Positions 9,791 to 17,067 of a stretch of 64,000 nucleotides of DNA are shown here, one piece after another (the stretch's first letter is position 1; each line of letters starts with the position of its first letter). The position numbers and the translations under genes are program-made. The notes under the pieces were generated by a model. The model searched no databases and was not told the DNA's origin. It saw only the letters and a program-made list of their open reading frames with translations. This DNA comes from Pararobbsia silviterrae (lineage in GTDB: Bacteria > Pseudomonadota > Gammaproteobacteria > Burkholderiales > Burkholderiaceae): contig NZ_RBZU01000012.1 of NCBI RefSeq assembly GCF_003628125.1, positions 124,001 to 188,000 on the forward strand, given 5' to 3'.

Positions 9791-10846
9791 ATGAACAGTT
9801 TTTCGACGGGCGATCTCGTCCGGCTCGGCATCGTCGGCTTCGGCCGGCTCGGTCGCCGGCACGCCGAAAACCTCGCCACGCGCGTATCGGGCGCGCATCT
9901 CGTTGCCGCGTGTTCGCCGCTTGCCGACGAACGGCGCGCCGCGCGCGATGCGCTCGGCATCGGACGGCTCTACGAGACGTATGACGCGATGCTTGCCGAT
10001 CCCGAGGTCGACGCGGTGTTTCTCGTGACGCCGACGTCGCTGCATGCCGACCAGATCATCGCGGCGTTGCGCGCGGGTAAGCATGTGTTTTGCGAAAAGC
10101 CGCTGTCGCTCGAACTCGATGCGTGCGAGCGCGTCGTCGCCGAGGCGAAGCAGCATCCGCGTCTGAAGGCGATGATCGGCTTCGTGCGGCGTTTCGATCC
10201 CAGCTATCGCGACGCGTTCGAGAAGATCCGCGCGGGACGCATCGGCAAGCCGTTCATGGTCCGTTCGCAGACCTGCGACAAGAACGATCCCGACGGCTTT
10301 TTCGTGCGCTTCGCGCCGACCTCGGGCGGGATCTTTCTCGACTGCAGCGTGCACGATATCGATCTCGCGCGCTGGCTGCTCGGCAACCCGAAACCGGTGC
10401 GCGCCTATGCGACCGGCACGATCGCGCTGCATCCGGGCCTCGCCGAATCGAACGACGTCGACAACGGCGTCGGGGTTGTCGAGTTCGAGGGGGGCAAGCT
10501 CGCGGTGTTCTATGCGTCGCGCACGATGGCGCACGGTCACGACACCTCGACCGAGGTCATCGGCACGGCCGGCGCGTTGCTCGTGGGCCGTAATCCGCGC
10601 ATGAACCGTGTCGAGATCGCTGATGCGCACGGTCTCTCGAACGAATGCACGCCGACGTTCTACGAGCGCTTCGCCGACGCCTTCGTGCGCGAGGCGCAGG
10701 TGTTCGTCGATGCGGTTCGGGGCGACGAACCCGTGCCGCTCACGCTCCACGATGCGCTCGAGGCGACGCGGATCGGCATCGCGCTGCGCGAATCGCAGCG
10801 CTCGGGGCAGGCGGTGACGTTTGAATCGGCGTCGGCGTTGGTCTGA
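9791..10846 (+). CDS. Second Gfo/Idh/MocA-family dehydrogenase (inositol-isomer-type)
   Basis: 351 residues with the Rossmann motif GIVGFGRLGRRHAEN near the start, FCEKPLSLELDAC around residue 100 and SGGIFLDCSVHDIDLARW carrying the likely catalytic Asp/His. It is clearly related to IolG but diverged. A plausible role is oxidation of another inositol isomer or its methyl ether so that it can enter the same route, but the specific substrate cannot be read from the sequence. It follows iolG after 11 bases, so it is probably co-transcribed with it. Confidence 0.85.
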   Translation: MNSFSTGDLVRLGIVGFGRLGRRHAENLATRVSGAHLVAACSPLADERRAARDALGIGRLYETYDAMLADPEVDAVFLVTPTSLHADQIIAALRAGKHVFCEKPLSLELDACERVVAEAKQHPRLKAMIGFVRRFDPSYRDAFEKIRAGRIGKPFMVRSQTCDKNDPDGFFVRFAPTSGGIFLDCSVHDIDLARWLLGNPKPVRAYATGTIALHPGLAESNDVDNGVGVVEFEGGKLAVFYASRTMAHGHDTSTEVIGTAGALLVGRNPRMNRVEIADAHGLSNECTPTFYERFADAFVREAQVFVDAVRGDEPVPLTLHDALEATRIGIALRESQRSGQAVTFESASALV

Positions 10847-11028
10847 GTGCGCGGGGGGAGGGACTGAGACAGGGGCGATGAGGGCGATAAGGGTGCGATA
10901 ACGTGGCCGGCGCGAGGCGCGACTGAACGCGCCGAGGTCGCGCCGATGTCGCGGCGAGGGGATGGATGCCGATCGCGCGTTCCGAGCGGCCTCGGCCGCG
11001 CTCGCGTACCATATCGGCGTTTGCGTAC

Positions 11029-11056
11029 CGGCGCCCCGATCGAGGGCGCCGTTTTT
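11029..11056 (+). terminator. Intrinsic terminator just ahead of the FrnE-like gene
   Basis: CGGCGCCC (11029-11036), a 7-base loop CGATCGA, GGGCGCCG (11044-11051) and then TTTTT. This is a textbook rho-independent terminator on the plus strand. It would end the regulator-iolG-dehydrogenase transcript. It finishes only 15 bases before the next ATG, so the downstream gene's transcript may have to pass through it. The gap 10847-11028 shows no gene. Confidence 0.8.
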
Positions 11057-11071
11057 GAGTGAGCCCCTTCG

Positions 11072-11725
11072 ATGCCCAATACCCCGTCGCTATATATCGA
11101 CGTCTGGAGCGACTACGTCTGTCCGTTCTGCTTTCTTGAAGTCCCCGTGCTCGATCAGTTCCGCGCCGCCTACGGCGACGCGGTCGAGTTTCGCTGGCAT
11201 GCGTTCGAGCTGCGGCCCGAGCCCGCGCCGCTGCTCGATCCCGATTCCGAGGAGCTTCACCGCAACTGGGCCTATTCGGTGCTGCCGATGGCCGAGGAGC
11301 GCGAGGTGACGATGCGCGTGCCGCCGGTGCAGCCGCGCAGCCGCAAGGCGTTCGAGACCGCGCTGTTCGCGCGCGACGAGGGACGCTTCGATGTCGTGCA
11401 TCGCGCGATCTTCAAGGCGTTCTTCGAGGATGGACTCGATGTCGGCGACGTCGACGTGCTGCTCGATATCGCGGCGACGTGCGGGCTCGATCCCGAGTCG
11501 CTCGAAGCGGCGCTCAACGAAGGCCGCTATACGGAGGCCGTCATCGAGGACGAACGTCTCGCGGGTGAAGTCGGCATCACGGGCGTGCCGTTCGCGGTCG
11601 TGTCGCGCGCCGCGACCGACAGCGTGCCGGGCAAGGCGATCGCGCTGCGCGGCGCGGCGCCGGTCGAACACTTCATCGAAGCCGTCGACCGGCTGTTGCC
11701 CGACGGGTTGCCTCAGCCGCAGTAA
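11072..11725 (+). CDS. DsbA-family (FrnE-like) thiol oxidoreductase
   Basis: 217 residues of the DsbA/FrnE group, thioredoxin fold with an inserted helical domain. The redox motif CPFC is at residues 17-20 in DVWSDYVCPFCFLEVPVL. The cis-proline region is GITGVPFAVV near residue 170. No signal peptide is present, so it should work in the cytoplasm, as FrnE-like proteins do in polyketide maturation or oxidative stress. The ATG at 11072 matches the family start. It stands alone between the iol locus and the cellulose operon, 15 bases behind an intrinsic terminator. Confidence 0.88.
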   Translation: MPNTPSLYIDVWSDYVCPFCFLEVPVLDQFRAAYGDAVEFRWHAFELRPEPAPLLDPDSEELHRNWAYSVLPMAEEREVTMRVPPVQPRSRKAFETALFARDEGRFDVVHRAIFKAFFEDGLDVGDVDVLLDIAATCGLDPESLEAALNEGRYTEAVIEDERLAGEVGITGVPFAVVSRAATDSVPGKAIALRGAAPVEHFIEAVDRLLPDGLPQPQ

Positions 11726-12493
11726 GCCGCCAAAGCGTCGGCCCTACGTCGCATACGCGGCAATCAATGCCCGCGTGTGCGAGTGCGTGCGGGTTCAAGT
11801 TCAAGTTCAAGCGCGAGCGCGAGCGCGATGCGTTCGCGCTTCGCAGATGCACCGGTATCCATGGATGTCGAATCGCCGTTCGCGGCGCCTGACATGATCG
11901 CCGGCGTCGCTAAGCGCCATCCCAGCGGTCCCTTGCCTGAATCCCCGATCGTCGATGTCTTTCGCTCGCCTGTTCGCATGCGTTGTGCCGCCGTGCTTCG
12001 TTCCATGTGACGATCACGATGCCTATTCATTCGCGTGCAAACATTTTGTTTAATACGAATGTTTGAATGCGCGCGTTTCGAAGCGATGCCGATCCGATGT
12101 CGCTTGCCGCGCGCCATCAATTGATTTTTTCCTAAGCGCTTTTGAGTGAAACGCTTCGCGATCGATCGATCGCTTGAGAAAATTCTTCACGCCCGGATCG
12201 TTGCGTCATTGCAAGGCCGGTAAGGCTTGCCGTTGGAGCCGGATCTTTTAATCGAACGCTCGCTTGAAACGCGATATCCAGACGCGCGTACGCGAGAACG
12301 CGCCGCACATTTTTTGTTTTGCTTCGGCACATATCTATTCCAGAATACCGGCGAGGCAGCACATAACATTGCGGACTGCGGATTTCCGTTAGATTGCGCA
12401 CAATCTAAAGCGCTAAACGTCTCCGGCATGCGTTGATTTGGTGTCCGTCATGTTTTCGGATCGAAGGTGAACTCATTCATCGACCAGGACGGT
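11726..12493 (+). promoter_or_regulatory. Long regulatory region upstream of the cellulose operon
   Basis: About 770 bases without a convincing gene. The visible structures are a perfect 8-bp inverted repeat CAAACATT/AATGTTTG at 12038-12045 and 12058-12065, and a second one, TTAGATTG-CGCA-CAATCTAA, at 12389-12408, about 85 bases before the bcsD start. The middle part is more AT-rich than the flanking genes. Cellulose operons are commonly controlled by c-di-GMP-responsive regulators, and the 12389 site is well placed for an operator. No regulator is assigned. Confidence 0.45.
11793..11828. repeat. Two adjoining hexamer tandem repeats
   Basis: Three exact copies of GTTCAA (11793-11810) run directly into three exact copies of GCGCGA (11811-11828). 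They lie in the non-coding DNA after the FrnE-like gene. Such short repeats can change copy number by slippage; no function is evident. Confidence 0.7.
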
Positions 12494-12976
12494 ATGTCGC
12501 AAATCGAAGGGATCCTTGCCTATTACGGCGAGCGTCAGGTGAGTGCGCAGTGGCGCGACATGCTTCGCGCACTTGCCGATGAATTCGACACACAGCTCGG
12601 CGTGCCCGAACTGCGCGCCTTGATGTCGCGCATCGGCGCGCGGTTCGCGCGCGCGAAGCCGCTCGGTCCGTGCGCGACGCTCGACGACGTCGAGCTTGCG
12701 CTCAATCGCGTCTGGGCCGCGCTCGATTGGGGCTGGGCCGAAATCGCCGACCTGTCCGAACATCTGAGCGTGCGCCATTTCTGCGCGCCGCTCGAAGGCG
12801 CATTCGGCGCGAACGGCGCGGTCTGGGCCAGCGCGTTTCTCGAAGGCGTCTATCAGCGATGGTTCGCCGATCTGGGCGCGGGAGACCAGCTTGCATTGCG
12901 GCAGGTCGAGCCGCCGCCGGCGATCGATGTCGGCGGCGTGGCGAAGACGTATTACGAATTTCAGCTTGCGCGGTAA
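12494..12976 (+). CDS. bcsD: Cellulose synthase subunit D
   Basis: 160 residues of the BcsD family, the periplasmic ring-forming protein that helps align glucan chains in crystalline-cellulose producers. Family features are the start GILAYYGERQVSAQWRDML, the central DDVELALNRVWAALDWGWAEI, and WASAFLEGVYQRWFADLGAG. The start was set at ATG 12494, which has AGGA at a short spacing. A GTG at 12467 gives nine more residues but abuts its only purine stretch. It is the first gene of the operon, 26 bases before bcsP. bcsD first and bcsC last is an order seen in Burkholderia-type clusters. Confidence 0.85.
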   Translation: MSQIEGILAYYGERQVSAQWRDMLRALADEFDTQLGVPELRALMSRIGARFARAKPLGPCATLDDVELALNRVWAALDWGWAEIADLSEHLSVRHFCAPLEGAFGANGAVWASAFLEGVYQRWFADLGAGDQLALRQVEPPPAIDVGGVAKTYYEFQLAR

Positions 12977-13002
12977 ACCGTTGCGCTCACTGGAGGGCGG
13001 CC

Positions 13003-13878
13003 ATGAGCACTTCAGAAGATATTCAGAACCTGTTCGGCAAATTTGACGGCACGCCGCAGCAGTATCAGGAAGTCGCGCGCGACGATCAGGCGGGCGAGGC
13101 GCGTTCGCGCTGGCCGCTCTTGTCGTCGCTCGCGCTGAACGAAGCGGGCGATGTGCCCGAAGTCCCGGAACCGGGATCCGCGCGCGGACACGCATCGCCG
13201 CCGGTCTCCGGGCCGCTGGCGCGTACCGAACTGCCGGACGCGTTGCGTCGCCTGCCGTCGAGCGCGAACGACACCGGCGTCGGCACGCGGGCGAGTGGAG
13301 GGGCGAGTCCGGATGCCGGCGCGCGGAGCTTGCCATGGGGTCTGCAAGCGAGCGTGCAGCCGAGTGGGCAATCCAGTGTTCAATCGATCGGCACGCCGAT
13401 GCCCGAGATGTCGGCCGCGCCCGCGTCGGCGTTTTCACCGCCGCGCGCGCCCGCGCCGCGTCCCGAGCCCTTGCCGTTCATGCGCGAATCGGCGCCCGCG
13501 TTTCGCGTGCGCACGGGCCCTGTCCATGCCGATGCGTCGCAGGCCCAGGCCGCGCGCGGAGCGACGGATTTTCCGCCCGTCGTCACGCCTCAAACATCGA
13601 AGCGGCGCGCGCCCGACGCGGTCGATTTCGCGCCGCCCGTCGTGCCCGTCAATCACTTCAAACCGTCGGCCTCGCCGATCACGGGTGTCGAGCCGGACCG
13701 TCGCGGCGTCATGAGCACGGAGCCGAGTCCGATCCCCTCAGGCTCGATACTCGGCAAGCTGTTCGCGCGGCCCGCCGAGCCGGAAACGTCCGCGCGCGCG
13801 GAAGGCGCGCGCGATCTGGGCTCGGTCTTCGGCCGCCTCGTGCACGGCCGGCGCGACGGCAAGCGGGAGCGCTCATGA
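13003..13878 (+). CDS. bcsP: Cellulose biosynthesis protein BcsP (proline-rich)
   Basis: 291 residues. The first ~45 (DIQNLFGKFDG, QYQEVA, RSRWPLLSSLAL) resemble the short regulatory subunit BcsR, which ends in a similar RWPLL segment. The remainder is a Pro/Ala/Ser/Arg-rich low-complexity tail without recognisable domains, ending in GSVFGRLVHGRRDGK. Proteins of this build precede bcsQ in beta-proteobacterial clusters and are named BcsP. A role in assembly or polar placement with BcsQ is inferred from position. The last codon overlaps the bcsQ ATG (ATGA), so the two are coupled. Confidence 0.75.
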   Translation: MSTSEDIQNLFGKFDGTPQQYQEVARDDQAGEARSRWPLLSSLALNEAGDVPEVPEPGSARGHASPPVSGPLARTELPDALRRLPSSANDTGVGTRASGGASPDAGARSLPWGLQASVQPSGQSSVQSIGTPMPEMSAAPASAFSPPRAPAPRPEPLPFMRESAPAFRVRTGPVHADASQAQAARGATDFPPVVTPQTSKRRAPDAVDFAPPVVPVNHFKPSASPITGVEPDRRGVMSTEPSPIPSGSILGKLFARPAEPETSARAEGARDLGSVFGRLVHGRRDGKRERS

Positions 13879-14675
13879 GGACGATCGCGATCGTGTCGGC
13901 CAAGGGCGGCGTCGGCAAGACCACGGTTTGCGCGAGTCTTGCGTCGCTGCTTGCCGAACAGGGCCGGCGCGTGATCGTGCTCGATCTCGATCCCCAGAAC
14001 GCGCTGCGATTCCACTTCGGCATTCCGCTCGAATTGATCGACGGCATCTCGCGCGCGACGCTCGCGGGCGAGCGTTGGGTGACGGCCTTGCAGAACGGTT
14101 CGGGCGACGTCGGCGTGCTGCCCTACGGCGCGCTCAATGAAGACGACCGGGCGACGTTCGAACGTGTCGTCGACGACGACCCCGCATGGCTGCGCAACGG
14201 ACTCGAAGCCCTGCATCTCGGCGAGGACGATCTGCTCATGATCGATACGCCACCGGGACCGACGATCTATCTGAAAGCCGCGCTGTCGTATTGCGATTTC
14301 GCCGTCAACGTCGTGCTCGCCGATGCGGCGTCGTACGCGACGATCCCGGTGATGGACCGGCTCGTCGCGACGTATGCGCTGCCGCGTGCCGGATTTCGCG
14401 GCGTGGGTTACGTGATGAACCAGGTCGATCAAGGGCGGCAGCTCACGAAGGATGTCGTGCGTGTCTTGCGAAACGTGTTGGGCCATCAGGTGTATCCGGG
14501 GCTGATTCATCTCGACCAGGGCGTCAGCGAAGCGCTCGCGTACGACACGACGGTCAATCGCTACGACCCGCATTGCCAGGCGACGCAGGATCTCAAGGGC
14601 TGCGCGCAATGGCTGATGCAGACGTTCGAAGCGGCCGCGCGTCCGGACGCGCGCGAAGCCGTGAATCGGGCCTGA
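13875..14675 (+). CDS. bcsQ: Cellulose biosynthesis ParA/MinD-like ATPase
   Basis: 266 residues of the BcsQ/YhjQ family. The deviant Walker A SAKGGVGKTT is at residues 8-17, followed by VIVLDLDPQNALRFHFG and DDLLMIDTPPGPTIYLKAAL (Walker B region). BcsQ proteins bind ATP at the inner face of the membrane and are needed for cellulose secretion, in some species marking the pole. The start overlaps bcsP. A gap of 136 bases separates it from bcsA, the longest gap between the core operon genes; no extra gene is visible there. Confidence 0.92.
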   Translation: MRTIAIVSAKGGVGKTTVCASLASLLAEQGRRVIVLDLDPQNALRFHFGIPLELIDGISRATLAGERWVTALQNGSGDVGVLPYGALNEDDRATFERVVDDDPAWLRNGLEALHLGEDDLLMIDTPPGPTIYLKAALSYCDFAVNVVLADAASYATIPVMDRLVATYALPRAGFRGVGYVMNQVDQGRQLTKDVVRVLRNVLGHQVYPGLIHLDQGVSEALAYDTTVNRYDPHCQATQDLKGCAQWLMQTFEAAARPDAREAVNRA

Positions 14676-14811
14676 GGGTTGGAGGGTTCGACGCATACCG
14701 ACGACGGGGGGCGCACGGGTCGTATCGGCATGCGTGGGGTTCGCGCGCAGGGGCCGCGCGCGGCGGGGTGCGTATCGATCTAGCTGGCAACCAGACAGAC
14801 AGGACGGTTTC

Positions 14812-17067
14812 ATGAGCGACGTCAACTACGACGCGGAACGCATACCGGTCGATCTCGCCGGCGATATCGACCCGGGCGAGCGCAGAAGCCGCTCCGATAC
14901 CGCATTGATGCGCTTGAGCGCCGGGATCGTGTTCGCGCTGGCGCCTTTGCGATGGGCCGTCATCGCGCTGTGCGTCGTGCTCTGTTATTTCGTCATCGTC
15001 GTGCCGCTCGAATTCGAGGCACAGGTCGGGCTCTCGATCGCGTTCTGGCTGCTCGCGATCTTCATGCGCAGACAGCGCAGCCATATCGCGACGCTCGTCA
15101 TGATGGCGCTCTCGATGATCGTATCGAGCCGCTATATGTTCTGGCGCCTGACCGAGACGACGCATTGGGAGCGGCCGTTCGACGCGCTCTGCGGCATCAT
15201 CCTCGTGAGCGCCGAGTGCTATACGTTCCTCGTGCTCATGCTCGGCTATTTCCAGACCGCATGGCCGCTGCGCCGCAAACCGGTTCCGCTGCCCTCCGAT
15301 CGAAACGCGTGGCCCACGATCGATGTGTTCATCCCGACGTACAACGAGCCGCTCGCGGTCGTCAAACCGACCGTCTATGCAGCGATCGCGCTCGACTATC
15401 CGGCCGACAAACTCCGCATCCATGTGCTCGACGACGGCCGCCGGCCCGAATTCAAGGCCTTTTGCGAGCAGGTCGGCGTCAACTGGACGATCCGCAGCCA
15501 CAACCGTCACGCGAAGGCCGGCAATATCAACGAGGCGCTGAAGATCACCGACGGCGAATATCTCGCGATTTTCGATTGCGATCACATTCCCACGCGCTCG
15601 TTCCTGCAGATCACGCTCGGCTGGTTCCTTCGCGATCACAAGCTCGCGATGCTCCAGATGCCGCATCACTTCTTCTCGGCCGATCCGTTCGAGAAGAATC
15701 TCGGCACGTTCCGCAAGGTGCCGAACGAGGGCGAGTTGTTCTACGGCCTCGTGCAGGACGGCAACGATCTCTGGAACGCGACGTTCTTCTGCGGCTCGTG
15801 CGCGGTCTTGCGCCGCGCGCCCGTCATGGAGATCGGCGGCATCGCGATCGAGACCGTGACCGAAGACGCGCATACGGCGCTCAAACTGCATCGGCGCGGC
15901 TACTCGACCGCCTATCTCGCGATCGCGCAGGCCGCCGGACTCGCGACCGAGAGTCTGTCGGGGCATATCGGTCAGCGCATCCGTTGGGCGCGCGGCATGA
16001 CGCAGATCTTCCGGACCGACAATCCGCTGACCGGCAAGGGCCTCAATCTCGGGCAACGGCTCTGTTATCTGAACGCGATGCTGCACTTCCTCTACGGCAT
16101 TCCGCGGCTCGTGTTCCTGACCGCGCCGCTCACGTACCTGTTCTTCGGCGCGCACGTGATCCAGGCGTCCGCGTGGCTGATCGCCGCCTATGCGTTGCCC
16201 CATATGTTCCACGCGAACATCACGAACTCACGCATGCAGAACAAATTCCGTCATTCGTTCTGGGCCGAGGTCTACGAATCGGTGCTTGCGTCGTACATCA
16301 CGGCGCCGACGCTGATGGCGCTGATCAATCCGAAGCTCGGCAAATTCAATGTGACGGCCAAGGGCGGACGCATCGAGGAAGGGTATTTCGACTGGCACAT
16401 CTCGCGGCCGTACCTGATCCTGCTCGCGTTGAATCTCGCGGGCTTCGCGGTCGGCGCGACGCATCTGTTCATCGCGGGTCGCCAGGATTCGGGCACGACC
16501 TTGATGAACCTGGCCTGGACCTCGTACAACATGATGATTCTCGGCGCGAGCGTCGCGGCCGCGAGCGAGGTCCGGCAAGTCCGCGACAACCATCGCGTGA
16601 TGATGACGATCCGCGCGATGCTGCGCTTCGCGAACGGCCGCACGCTCGCGTGCGAGACGATCGACTACTCCGAAGGCGGCGTCGCGATCCGCATTCCGCC
16701 GGGCATCACGATTCCGCTGCATGAGGAGGTCCACGTCTCGCTGTTTCGCGGCGACGAAGAGTTCGTGTTTCCCGCGGTCATCGTGTTCTCGCAAAGCGAG
16801 CGGGTCGGCGTGCGCTTCACGACGTTGACGCCGCAGCAGGAACTCGATTTCGTGCAGAGCACGTTCTCGCGCGCCGATGCATGGACGGACTGGGCCAAGG
16901 ACCGCAAGCCCGATACGCCGTTGCGCGGACTCTGGCACGTGCTGCGCGTCGGCATGGGCGGCATGGTCCAGCTGTTCGGGCATATCTGGACCGACGTGTC
17001 CAAGATCGGCAGGCGCACATCGCGCGCATCCGACAAAAGCAAACTCGACACCGGAAGCTCACGATGA
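14812..17067 (+). CDS. bcsA: Cellulose synthase catalytic subunit
   Basis: 751 residues, inner membrane. Multiple hydrophobic segments flank a GT2 domain with the substrate motifs DDG (207-209), DCD (255-257), TED (350-352) and QRIRW (388-392), which together bind UDP-glucose and the acceptor glucan. The C-terminal PilZ domain keeps both c-di-GMP signatures, RDNHR (591-595) and DYSEGG (618-623), so the enzyme should be switched on by c-di-GMP. The ATG at 14812 is chosen because the upstream in-frame codons are low complexity; residues 1-35 are a short cytoplasmic lead. Its stop overlaps the bcsB ATG. Confidence 0.96.
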   Translation: MSDVNYDAERIPVDLAGDIDPGERRSRSDTALMRLSAGIVFALAPLRWAVIALCVVLCYFVIVVPLEFEAQVGLSIAFWLLAIFMRRQRSHIATLVMMALSMIVSSRYMFWRLTETTHWERPFDALCGIILVSAECYTFLVLMLGYFQTAWPLRRKPVPLPSDRNAWPTIDVFIPTYNEPLAVVKPTVYAAIALDYPADKLRIHVLDDGRRPEFKAFCEQVGVNWTIRSHNRHAKAGNINEALKITDGEYLAIFDCDHIPTRSFLQITLGWFLRDHKLAMLQMPHHFFSADPFEKNLGTFRKVPNEGELFYGLVQDGNDLWNATFFCGSCAVLRRAPVMEIGGIAIETVTEDAHTALKLHRRGYSTAYLAIAQAAGLATESLSGHIGQRIRWARGMTQIFRTDNPLTGKGLNLGQRLCYLNAMLHFLYGIPRLVFLTAPLTYLFFGAHVIQASAWLIAAYALPHMFHANITNSRMQNKFRHSFWAEVYESVLASYITAPTLMALINPKLGKFNVTAKGGRIEEGYFDWHISRPYLILLALNLAGFAVGATHLFIAGRQDSGTTLMNLAWTSYNMMILGASVAAASEVRQVRDNHRVMMTIRAMLRFANGRTLACETIDYSEGGVAIRIPPGITIPLHEEVHVSLFRGDEEFVFPAVIVFSQSERVGVRFTTLTPQQELDFVQSTFSRADAWTDWAKDRKPDTPLRGLWHVLRVGMGGMVQLFGHIWTDVSKIGRRTSRASDKSKLDTGSSR

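Noticed and set aside
14593-16212. 539-codon minus-strand frame opposite bcsA
   Set aside because: bcsA on the plus strand has all catalytic motifs; the antisense translation is charged low complexity.
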